DNA from: Chalciporus piperatus
Taxonomy: Eukaryota; Basidiomycota; Agaricomycetes; Boletales; Boletaceae
Assembly: GCA_038093975.1 (NCBI GenBank)
Contig: JBBPTG010000082.1
Location: 1 to 64,000 of the forward strand
Length of the DNA: 64,000 nt
Reading direction: 5' to 3'
Shown in pieces: positions 1-9,849 of the stretch (position 1 is the first letter of the stretch; each line of letters opens with the position of its first letter). Under the pieces are notes generated by a model. The model was not told where the DNA came from. It searched no databases and worked only from the letters and a program-made list of their open reading frames with translations. Both the position numbers and the translations under genes were made by a program.

Positions 1-1364
1 CGATTACAAGTACGAAAGTCCCAAGCGGTATGGGGGCGACGGCTGTCATGCATCCTGCAGAGTTTGCTATCACGGTACATCGACCTTGAGCTGAAACGCT
101 GGAGCTGGGATCCCCCTACAATTCCCCTTGCCGGGCTTGTTCATGCACCCACCTTTCAGACTTGACGATACCTTTTGTCCAAGCGACAGGCACTCGTCAT
201 CATCAATTGTGCCCCTTACATGGTTAGTACAGGGCGAGTTCATCATCGATGCGACAAGCCAGTAATGACAATCACGGACTCCCAACGTGTTCCGGTCATT
301 GTTCGCGGTACGCTCGTTCCGGAAGGCAGTTAGTACTATGCGGCCCGCCGGTTAGATTGATTGATCCGTGATGGACGTGCAGGAGTAGAGCCGATGGAAA
401 ACGACTGCCGGACAGTGTCATTTGTGGGCACCATATTGTTGTGGCTAGCTGTGTGTGTGACGACTGTGCATTGTCACGAAAGATTCGTAAACTACCAGCA
501 TTCACCGCACTGGGAGTCCTCATCTTTGCGTCCGTGGAACGATTCTCTGTTCCCAACAGATACCGTGAACCATCGAATTATGGTTCATGATGTGCCGTCT
601 GCAATCCGTCGCAGCTGGGAACTGAGGTCAGTTTCAACAGCCCGCCGACGTCATGTACCAACCGAGGAGACAAGACCAGACAAAAATCATAAGCTACCTA
701 TCTCGGAATCCCAGGAACGAGGCAATACCATCAAGGTACTTACTAGTGATTAAACATAAGGGGTCAAGAGGCTATACTCTTTGATGAAGGGGTCGCAAGG
801 TCCGGATTCAGAAATCGACGCCTCTTCGGAAACGGTCACCTCGGGGTATGCTGAAGTGAACCAGCTTGAAACAATGCCTTCCAAGGCCTTCCATGCCCTA
901 AAAATTTAGCGAACGATCAAATCGAAAGGTTTAAGTTCGAACCAACGTTCCTAGAATACATCGTTCCAAGTCGCAATCATAACCACTACCGCGAGGATCG
1001 CAAACCAAACAATGCACCAAGACATTGCATCCTCACCGCGACTTCCCAAATAGGCAGGTCTTTTTGTTTTCGAGCTCTTGGAATAAACTGTCGTCGGATG
1101 CCCATGGTTGGACCAAGTCTTATTGTCTTCATGACATCGGGCAAACCGGGAAGGTCCACCTTATTGTCTCTGAACTCGGCATGGACGAAACGAGTCCCGG
1201 CTAAGGTTTCACAGTCATCTTCCCTACCTTGACACCTTGCAGGACCGGTACGCGGCGAGAAAGTGACTGACAAGCGGTGGAGCGAGATGGCGTTTGGAAG
1301 ACATCAATGATCGAAACTTAGAGCTTGGTCCGCACACTAGCGGGTCGAAGCGAGCCGTGGAGGG
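1..1364. other. Unassigned stretch of the left arm
   Basis: I see no gene I can support. A hydrophobic reading frame on the plus strand near 394-465 looks like one membrane helix, but the two arms disagree here: a 10-11 base indel at about 465 changes the frame, and neither version resembles a family I recognise. Short open frames elsewhere lack codon or splice support. Confidence 0.4.
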
Positions 1365-1372
1365 TATATAAT
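1365..1372 (+). promoter_or_regulatory. TATA box of pheromone precursor gene (left copy)
   Basis: TATATAAT lies about 167 bases upstream of the pheromone precursor ATG at 1539. It is preserved in the right-arm copy (34743-34750, minus strand). The spacing allows a 5' leader of roughly 130 bases. No other clear core element was seen between it and the ATG. Confidence 0.5.
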
Positions 1373-1538
1373 GCGCCTCAGGAGAACCGGGGAGAACCCA
1401 GTCCAATCGCCCTCTTCGATCTTCTGCAGTTGCGACTTCTCTTCGCCCTTTGATCAGCAACGTCATCGTTTTTTGCGCCTATCGCACCTCATCACTGCTC
1501 TCGCAAGCCAATCACACCTCTATCCTCCCGAAGACATA

Positions 1539-1655
1539 ATGGACGCCTTCTACACCATCACTGCTATCTTCACCTCCCAGGTTGAGGAGACCGAGACCAC
1601 ATCCGTCCCCGCCGATAAATCGACATCGGGCAACAGCTACTGCGTTATCGCGTAA
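1539..1655 (+). CDS. Lipopeptide mating pheromone precursor, copy 1
   Basis: A 38-residue open frame beginning MDAFYTITAIFTSQ and ending SGNSYCVIA. The C-terminal Cys-Val-Ile-Ala is a CaaX box, the signal for farnesylation, removal of the last three residues and carboxymethylation. A short acidic, Ser/Thr-rich precursor beginning MD-[AST]-F and ending aromatic-CaaX is the hallmark of homobasidiomycete mating pheromones, ligands of STE3-type receptors at the B mating-type locus. The mature peptide would be the last 10-15 residues; the N-terminal cleavage site is not certain. The frame stays open upstream to 1371, but the internal ATG fits the family start. The whole gene is repeated at 34460-34576 with the same peptide. 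No STE3-like receptor gene was recognised in this window. It is short but has all the family marks. Confidence 0.85.
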   Translation: MDAFYTITAIFTSQVEETETTSVPADKSTSGNSYCVIA

Positions 1656-2593
1656 ATGACCGTCCAGGCGACAGTGCCACCAGTAAGTCTCCGGACCTGC
1701 AGGACGCGTACCAGGTGATCTGACCAGTTGCGAAACAGGTTACGAGCTCAACAAGCTCTCGCATCCACGTTATCAAACCGACTTACATTTAAATCATTAT
1801 TTGCATCATGGATTTTACATCACCTGGGTTGCATTTTGTTTTACTGCGACTATAGCAGCATTTATTATAGCGCACTTCGTTCTTCGCTACTATAATTTGG
1901 AATTTCGGGATCTGTGATCTGAGGTCGTGGAGGATAGGAAGTCGAGGGGAGGACTGAGCAGTCGTGGAATTTTTGTAAAACTTCGTTCAGACTTGAAAAC
2001 AAAACAGTGAAAGTTGCAAACAGTGAAAGTGATGCAGGGATTGGATGCGAGGAAGTCGGTACAAGTCCAATGCTGGAAGGAAAACAGTAGCAGCGAGAAA
2101 ATGTCCCCAGGAACCTATAGCTCGATCGTCTCTTTGGCCTTGAACTTCCTATTAGACCAAGCCGCAGAGCGGACTCGAAGCAGAACTGGCTTCCATATAG
2201 ATCACCTTAGATTCCTCGAGATCGGCAACATCGACAGAGAAGTATGGAGTCCCATTGACATGGGCAACAGCAGGCTCTCAAATTGAACGCCCCTGGCGGT
2301 TTTCTAGTACCTCCTCCTCGGACGCCGGAGGTGGAAGCGTGGAGTAGAGAGGCACGGCAAGTGCGAAGATGGAGTTTTGTTTAGGAACGACTATTTGTCC
2401 CAAACATGAGAGAAGGTGAGCAAGGGCAAGATGAGTGGGTGGGAATAGGAACGTTTTAGTTACTTTTGCGAGTGATGATCTTAAACGCGTTCTCGGTCTC
2501 GTGAATGACGATTCCTGATCAACAGACCGACGAGACTTACCTTATCCAGTCCTCCGGGTTTAACGTTGACCCCTCTTATATAAATTCATTCAG
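1656..2593. other. Pheromone 3' flank and deletion junction
   Basis: No gene is supported. The segment holds the 3' flank of the pheromone gene, low-complexity AT-rich sequence, and at about 2560/2561 the junction where 4.35 kb present in the right arm (about 29199-33549) is missing. Both joined ends carry a similar GTT(G)AA(C) string, so a short-homology join is possible. Confidence 0.6.
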
Positions 2594-4225
2594 GCGGTCT
2601 GTTTCAGGCGGGTGGTCATGGAGCGTAAGTCCATACATGTGCGGTACAGTGTAGTCGTTCATGATCTTCTCAGGTTATCCCCCACGTACGGTCTAGCTGT
2701 ATGTTGTTCACATCTTGATGTTACTTCTTCTGATGTCTGGCCAGGTTGACAGTGCGCTAGAGTATGAGGTTGATTGAAAGCTAAGCTGTTTTGTTATCAC
2801 TGACGCGTCCACACGTTCTTCACGCCAGGTTCAAATCACAGCTGATGGAGAAATAAGAACAGCGAATGCCGTTCAGAACTCGGACCTCTTCTGGGCTTTG
2901 CGTGGCGGAGGGGCCGGTAGCTGGGGTGTTATCAGTAAGTCCGACACGTTCGTGCTTGTAACAATGCCTCACAAACGAGCAAAGCATCAATTACAGTCCA
3001 AGCCTATCCCAACCTCGCAGTCGGCTCAACAACAATTGTTGTCCAGCCGAATCCAAAACAGAACGTGACCGAGCTTGTCATTCAATTCATGGAACTCGCT
3101 GGCGCATACCAAAACGAGTGGCTGGATGCGGGTATCTCAGTCGCATTGGTTCCAACTGAGCAACAATGTGAGATAGTAAGTGTCCTGTCATTTACCTCAC
3201 TCCCTAGCTGACATCCTGGACCGACCAGGCCTTCCTCTGGCCGACACCGGAGGTATCCACCTCGCTGCTCTTCCCCTTCTTCACGAAACTGCAATCCATG
3301 TCCGCCAATTACACAGTAGTCGCAAACAAGACAGCTGTACCCATGTTCCAATCCTATGCCGAAGCGCAAGAACTGTATATTGGTCCCCTCACAGATTCCC
3401 TCACTTCGTATGGTGTTTCCTCTCAGATATCTTCCCGCCTGGTCCCTCGGTCATATTTATCGTCACCGAACTCCACGCGCCAGGTCGCCGAAGCCATTTG
3501 GATCGGCATGAGCAAAGCCAACGACGTTGGCGCGGGTCAACCGGGTACCTTCGGTCCTGCCGCCCCTCTGATCTCTGCCAATCTCCCTGGAAAAACCAGG
3601 TCAAAAGTGAACGAGACGGGAGCAAATCCTGCTCTTTACGATGCTGCATGGCACGTAACATTCAGTGTGTGAGTACAGTCTGCTAGATTATCCGCCTGTC
3701 CATCGCGGCCTCATTGCTTATACAATGTTCGTCGTCCAGCGCATGGTCCATTGTGTCTGAGGATACCTTCGACGCACTTGTTTCTTTGACTCAGCAAGCA
3801 GTCGATCCTCTGGCTGAACTGGGCATTGTAGGCAGCTACCAAGCAGAGGGAAGTGCTTATGAGCCAAATTGGCAAGAGAGTAAGCATTCTCTCCCTTTCT
3901 CGACGCTGTCGGTTTGACTAACTGTCCCCCAGCGTTCTTTGGGCACAAATATTCCAACCTGACGGCGATCAAACGCAAATACGATCCCAATAACTGTAAG
4001 TCTTTCCTTCGTTCCCCTGCAATGCACATGTTCTCACCTAGGCCGGCTGTCAAATTTCAAGTCTGCAACTCTTGGCAGGTATGCCTTCGAATCATCTCAA
4101 TCGTAGTTTCTCCTCGCTAATTAAGTTCGTAGGGGGTAAATTTCGTGGAGAATCTCAAGCCATACCAATGCTATGGACCGAATGGACCGATGGCAAATAC
4201 CGCTTCGTCCCCTCAGTTCAGGTGA
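2594..4225 (+). pseudogene. 5'-truncated BBE-like FAD-linked oxidase
   Basis: This is the 3' two thirds of a BBE gene in the left inverted arm. It starts at the exon encoding the FQAGGHGA motif and continues through the LFWALRGGG segment, the middle substrate domain and the BBE C-terminal domain ([19 protein letters not shown]), ending with TGA at 4223-4225. Exons for the signal peptide, the WPNWEAC region, the TGHD FAD-histidine motif and the GSC FAD-cysteine motif are absent, because the 4.35 kb that carries them in the right arm is missing here. The intact right-arm counterpart is at 27537-30126. Without the FAD-attachment half it cannot make a working enzyme. The remaining exons look undamaged, which suggests the loss is recent. 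Confidence 0.9.
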
Positions 4226-4436
4226 TCGTGATCCAATTCGGTTTAAACTGGACTTGCGCGCGCAGATGTCTTTGTTTTATACCTACATATAAATGTGCAC
4301 TCCCCTCCTCTTTCTTGCTGCTCGAATGCCAATAGTTTTTGATTGACATGATACGCTTTGCTTTTCTTGAATGAGTCGGTTCTTCATGCACGCTTGATTC
4401 AGTAGCTGGCACCGCATTTTTAAAGGTGGGAGGCAG

Positions 4437-4625
4437 TCGTTGTTCGCAGGCCATCGGAAGAATGGTACGGACAAGTAACGGCCCGGAGTCTGACACCAGT
4501 GCGTCATCTATATTTTGGCTACCGGGCCCAGCTGTCCGCGCCTATAGTGAGCTTCCACAAGCATGTTTCTCTCGCAGTGCAAGTATTCGATGCAGAGAGT
4601 GCTGAGGCTTGAACTGTTCAGCAAC
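4437..4625. pseudogene. Chimeric fragment: BBE exon joined to Ser/Thr-rich protein exon
   Basis: Bases 4437-4480 on the minus strand match the BBE intron/exon boundary encoding FLWPANK. They are followed at about 4497-4625 (plus strand) by a piece matching the third exon of the secreted Ser/Thr-rich protein gene (RHLYFGYRAQL then FHKHVSLAVQVFDAE). Similar neighbourings occur at 32050-32220 and 40265-40530, so this is a repeated mosaic unit and not a gene. Confidence 0.7.
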
Positions 4626-4856
4626 GTGGAGATCAAGCCGACTCATCGCGCTTCGATAGCCATGGGGGTCTTTTGGAGGCACGAGGTGATCATCTGCAGG
4701 AATAAGCGAGTTAGCCGAGTGCAAAAACGCGTTTTCAGACTCTCTGGAAAAACGAAAGGGGAAAGACCCCCATTTGGCATCTAAATCAGGATCCTCACAA
4801 GCCCTCGCGTAGGCTTCAAAGAGTCGTCAAGCGATAACGTTACAAGACTGCAGGAG

Positions 4857-5170
4857 AGCCGAGAATTGGAGCCTTCGCTGTCAACTTCAAGTTGAAAGAA
4901 GTACTATGTATTGAGTGTAAATTTCATTCTTCAAAGTTCAAAAGCTTCTTTGATCCGAGGACAGGTTGATTATACTATTGTTCTCATTCAGATGCATATA
5001 TGTGTAAGGAGGTCACTAGCACTAAACAGAAACCCATTCAATCGAGGACAGTGGGTGGAACGACTACATGCCATGTTCCTGGGCTTTTGCTAGCCTTCTT
5101 CGCAGCTGTCACACAAGGTATGTTTTACTCTTCGCAACCAGGTCTTTTACGCTGGTCTGAACTCCATATT
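4857..5170 (+). pseudogene. BBE promoter and first-exon fragment
   Basis: It matches the promoter and first exon of the right-arm BBE gene (30126-30460, reverse complement): the leader rich in ATGCATATAT, then [22 protein letters not shown] and an intron donor GTATGT at about 5116. The match fades after about 5170 with no further BBE exons, so it is an orphan 5' end. It keeps a consensus GTATGT donor where both full copies have GTCGGT. Confidence 0.75.
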
Positions 5171-5490
5171 TCCATGATCGTAGTAAGGTTTATTCGAGGA
5201 GTGAATGTATGTAATCCGAATCAATCTGACAGCCTCTCAAACTTGACATCGGCAAGGTTCTCGAAGACTTTCATTTCGAGGAGATAATTAAGTTCCGCCT
5301 CTGGACCACGACATCCGCAGCAAGATTCGGGTATGTATAATGTAGTGTTATACTACCGTCGCATACGAAGTAACGCCTTTCGATCGCAACAAGTATTATG
5401 TACTAAATGCAAGTGCAATCCTATTTAACTGGACCCCCAACCTGTGGTTCGACAACATCCCTTTGACTTGAATCGTTCTGTCACTTTACG

Positions 5491-6669
5491 ATGTCCCCCA
5501 AACAAGGCTCTAATGACCACGAGGATCACAACGACCTCTCCAACGGTACGTGTCAGTAACCTACTCATCAACATACTCTCATCCTTTCGCTTTTGTTTAG
5601 GGTTCTATGACATTTCTACTCAAGTGCTGGAGAGCACTTGGGGGAAGTCGTTTCACAATGCTCGCTTCCATCCTGGGGAGTCGGTGAGGTCTGCCGTGTC
5701 CCGGCATGAGATATATCTCGCGTCACAACTCCCTCTACGTGCTGGTATGAGGGTCCTTGACGTCGGTTGTGGAATTGGCGGTCCCACGCTGAACATTGCC
5801 AAGTTCACTGAGGCTACCATCGTTGGGGTGAACAACAACGCGGCTCAAGTTAGCTGGGCGAATGAAATGGCCAAGAAAGAAGGCATGAGCGACCAAGTCA
5901 ACTTCGTCGTCGGTGACTTCATGAAGCTCGCCGAACAATTCGGCGAAAATTCTTTCGATGCTGGTAGGTCTCTGGCTTATAGGCAATATTGTACATCTTA
6001 AACCTTCTTGCAGCATTTGCTATCGAAGCGACCATGCACGCACCGTCCCTGGAGGGTGTTTACTCGGAAATCCGTAAAGTCCTGAAGCCCGGCGGAGTCG
6101 TGAGTTCCTCGCCTGTATTGGTTGCCTTTCCGCTGACTCGTTGGGACAGTTTGGTGTGTACGAGTATTGCATGACGGACAACTGGGATCCATCGAACCCG
6201 GAGCATAAAGAGTTTGCTCGTATCTTCGAAATTGGCGTCGGCATTCCTGAGATGCGGTGCTGCAGACAAGTCCGGGAGGCGGTGGGCGCCGCCGGGCTAG
6301 AGCTGGAGTACGACGACGACCTGACTCAACGACCCGCGAAAGTTCCTTGGTACTACGCTTTTGAAGGCAAGGTGTCGAATATTCAGGCATGGGAAGACAT
6401 CTTAAGGGTTTGGAAAATGAGCTCCCTCGGCTACTTGGCGCTTTCGTGGAGGATTCGAACGATGGAGTTGCTACGTTTCGTCCCTCAAGGAACTCACGAC
6501 GTCCTCGAGCATTTCAGGCATGCGATCTTAGCTTACGTCGAGGGCGGAAAAAGAAAGGTACGGTTTACATTTACTGCCAGACGAAAAGCATGACTGACCA
6601 ATGTGGTACAACTAGCTCTTCACTCCCCAATACCTAGTTGTTGCACGAAAACCTCAGGAGAAGACTTGA
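5491..6669 (+). CDS. Erg6-like SAM-dependent methyltransferase (sterol C24-methyltransferase family)
   Basis: Exons 5491-5545, 5601-5963, 6014-6099, 6150-6557 and 6616-6669 join to exactly 322 codons (321 residues plus stop), all with GT-AG introns. The SAM-binding core reads [17 protein letters not shown] and GDFMKL. Then come the family signatures [33 protein letters not shown] and IPWYY-like [10 protein letters not shown] sterol-MT C-terminal domain ends in [20 protein letters not shown]. The protein is shorter at the N-terminus than usual Erg6 (about 340-380 residues). The conserved aromatic YExGWGxSFHF sterol-binding region reads [14 protein letters not shown], missing key aromatics. I infer a paralogue with a changed acceptor, either a sterol side-chain or another terpenoid/lipid C-methyltransferase. 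The neighbouring BBE oxidase is transcribed towards it. Confidence 0.88.
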
Positions 6670-7298
6670 GAACGCATAGTACTTACGATTATTATTACGG
6701 TCATACAGAATGTTACTGTCTAGAGGTCTGACTCGGATCAGCTATACAACATTGAAATCACTTTCCGGTCTGATGTCGAAAATCTAATTTTGGGCGCATG
6801 TCAAAACAGAGACGAGGTTGTATCAACGGTTGAACACCAGCGGATACTACACCTGAACAAAAACGAAGAAACACTGGAGTCGATGCTGCTCTTTGGCTGC
6901 AATGGCGAGATATTGCGGCAAGAAACAATGATCACCTACCTTTCTTCACATGTTTGAACCTCGAGGACCTCACTGCAAGTGTCTAGGAGGCAGAATTCCT
7001 CCATGTACAACATGGCTGCGAGTTGTTTGGTGGAGATATTACCCTTAAGGAAAGAAATACCATGGAACCTCGCCGGGATGTCGTCGCGATTCTGTCGAGA
7101 CCAACGTGTACCAGGATGTAAATCAGTGGCGTTAGTAATCGCTGATACTCTCCCGAGGTTGAGTAAGAAATCCCTGAGGTTAACTTGACAACTCCAATAC
7201 ATAAGAACTACAGTTCTACTAAAATGATGTATCCCAAAATTGCAAATTCTGCATCTGGCATTCGAACAAGATTACGCACAGGAAGTCGCAAATAGAAA

Positions 7299-9849
7299 TC
7301 AGAGTCCGGTCTGAACCTGCATAGCATTCGGGCCGTTTGGCGGATAGCATTGGTATGATGGCCTGTCTTGAACGAAATCCACCCCCTGAGAGATAGCGCG
7401 TGAGTGGGGAGAACCGAATTGCATATATTGAAAATGTTACCTTCCAGGAGTTGAAGACTTGGGATATCGAGTAAACACGACAGCATCGTGAGGTGGCAGG
7501 GAAACTCACAGTTCATAGGGTCGTACTTGCGCTTGATGCTCGTGAGGTTGGAGTACTTGTAGCCGAAGAACGCTGAGCTCGATTAGCAACGGCGCCGTTA
7601 AAGGGAAAAAAAGCAAGAAAATCTTACTTTCTTGCCAGTTGACTTCGTAGGCGTTCGACTCTCCTTGGTAGCTTCCCACAATACCCAGTTCCGTCAAAGG
7701 GTCAACCGAATGAAGTACGGCAGAAACATAATCATGGTACGTCTGATCCGGAACGATGTTCCAAGCCCTGGGGTTCATGATATGTGACGTTGGCGCAGAG
7801 TCCGAAGCCAGTTGACATACCCAGTGTAAAGGACCTGCCAAGCTGCATTGTACAAGGCAGGATTGGCACCAGTTTCGTTGACTCTCTGAAGGTAAGATGA
7901 CCCAGGGAAATTCCCCGAGATGAATGCTGGGACGGTGCCAAGACTGCCTGGATTTCCAGAACCTACGATGGCAGCCATCGTTTGGTGCCCGACCCAGATA
8001 GCTTCCGCGACCTGTCGTATGGATTCCGGCGATGTAAAGGAGGACCGAGGAATGAGTCGCGAGGCCGAGTGGCTACTTCCACCTGTGTAATTTTCTACAT
8101 CGGCGATTGGTGCAATGAATTTTGTTTCCGCCTCGGTGTAGGAGCTGTACATTGGCACGGCGGTATTGTTGGATAGTATCGTGTAATTATCTGATAACGA
8201 GAGCAGCTCATCAAAGAATGGAAACAAAAGCGGGAGGGAGCCTTTGTTCGCAGGCCAGAGGAAAAGCTGATGAGGGCATAGCTGTCAGTGGATAATATTA
8301 CAGACAAGTAACTAATTACCGCTGCGAATGTGCCATTTGGCAGGAAACCCACAGAAATGCCACCGTCCATCCACGCATTCTGATATTTCGCTCCAAGTTC
8401 GAGCAATTGAATTGAAAGCTCGCTCGTGTTCTGGGTGGGGTTCGGTTGAATTTCAAGCTGAGAGAGGGCCACTTGCATGGCCGGATATGCTTGCACCGTT
8501 ACCGAGGCTGATACAACCCACCATCATGAGATATTTCAACTTGTCGAGTCTGATGAACTTACTTATGATACCCCAGCTTCCAGATCCTCCACCACGCAGA
8601 CCCCAGAACAAATCCGAGTTTTGGACCGAATTCACTTTCCTGATCTCCCCATCTGCTGTGACAATCTAGCAAGTGACCGCATGTGAGCGAAAATACAAAT
8701 GACGGATTGAAACCAACCTCATATTCCAAGACATTATCAACCTACGCAAAACTCAGATCATGTCCAAGATAAGTCTGAGACACGTACCCCTAATCCCAAT
8801 GTCGGGGTCAAGCTGTAAGAATTATGAGCACTCATCCTGGTAACGGAGAGGACGGAACTTACACCCCATGACCGCCTGCCTGGAAATAACCACCTATTAA
8901 ATGGTTAAAACATCAAAGCACGAAAATCAAGTTGATCTACACACCTGCTCCAATGGAGCCACAACTGCCGAGCGCGACGGACACGTTCACACGTTCTGCC
9001 AACTCATAGACTACCAGTCACGATGGGTGAACTTCAGGGCCACTTGAAGCAAAATTAAACATACTGGCAATCAGATTTGTACCGCCACCAGCGGTGATTG
9101 CGGAAACTGGAGAATGTTGAGAGCCTTCGGGCACGAACTGTGGGATATATTCTAGGCTCTGCAATTGAGCAACGTTGACTTGCAGTGTCCCCGGAGCAGC
9201 CCCGCGTCCACTAAGATCGTGACCTATCGCAGTGTTAAATAATCTCGGCTCGCTGGATCGACCAACGGACGCACCAGAGCTTTTCACAGTGAGTATCACG
9301 TCGTTAGCGACAGCCCATTTCACTACAGTGCTTGCGTCTGAGGCACTTGTGATGGCTACGCTGTACGGCGGTATTGTTCCTTGCTTGCATGTCGCGCCAC
9401 TGACTACCTCTGGGTTGCTGACGTTTAAGCCGCATCCATTCCCATTTCCACAGGATTCCCAGTTGGGCCATAATAATGCGGCGGGTTGTTGCACACGCTA
9501 CCATACCGGTGAATATCGACGACAACCTTGACGGCTGTCACTTCACTCACGAGCGTGTCGTTGTCATATGCTGGCAGCACCTCCTGGCACTTCGTGGAAT
9601 CGAACGAAGGATCCGACGAGTAGCAAACGGAGGCCCATGGGCGAAGAGTTTGAAGACGTCCGCCCAACGATGAATTCAACGACTGCCATTCTGTCAGGGA
9701 TGGTTGCCCCGAACCAGTGAACTGCTGCTGGGCTAAAAGAAAAATCGTTAGAACCCGATAGATATGGTCCGGTAGTGCGTACCTCGTCCAACAATGAGCA
9801 GCGAGAATACGGATATCCCGTAGATGTATCCGTTTGGTATGACCCTCAT
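7299..9849 (-). CDS. BBE-like bicovalent FAD-linked oxidase A
   Basis: A secreted FAD-linked oxidase (PCMH FAD-binding domain plus BBE C-terminal domain). Exons run leftward: 9849-9783, 9732-9551, 9497-9275, 9223-9065, 9010-8945 and about eight more, ending with TGA at 7299-7301. The start [21 protein letters not shown] is a signal peptide. Next come [21 protein letters not shown] (His for 8-alpha FAD linkage), LGSC (Cys for 6-S FAD linkage), [18 protein letters not shown] and the C-terminal [18 protein letters not shown]. The middle substrate domain includes [11 protein letters not shown] and [14 protein letters not shown]. No broken exon was found. Such enzymes oxidise alcohols, sugars or alkaloid-type amines; the substrate is unknown. 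It lies tail to tail with the Erg6-like gene. Its nearest relative is the gene at 61465 onward, including the promoter around TATTTAACAAGGACTCACC. Confidence 0.9.

Larger units (their letters stand above)
1..4412. repeat. Left arm of large inverted segmental duplication
   Basis: This stretch recurs as its reverse complement at 27349-36124. Base 1 pairs with 36124; positions x and y pair with x+y near 36115 in the outer part and near 31762 in the inner part. The jump of about 4.35 kb marks sequence present only in the right arm, and the break in the left arm is at about 2560/2561. The arm continues past the left window edge, because the right arm is still matching at base 1. It carries one pheromone precursor gene and the 3' part of a BBE gene. 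Sampled segments differ by only a few substitutions and small indels, for example 10-11 bases near 465. Confidence 0.93.

Noticed and set aside
361..753. 130-codon plus-strand frame with a hydrophobic stretch
   Set aside because: The right-arm copy has a 10-11 base indel that changes the frame after the hydrophobic part; no family resemblance and no conserved splice structure. I also considered a fragment of a pheromone receptor, but no STE3 motifs are present.
3180..3686. 168-codon frame over the truncated BBE
   Set aside because: It is an alternative reading of BBE exons; the neighbouring frame encodes the BBE middle domain ([19 protein letters not shown]).
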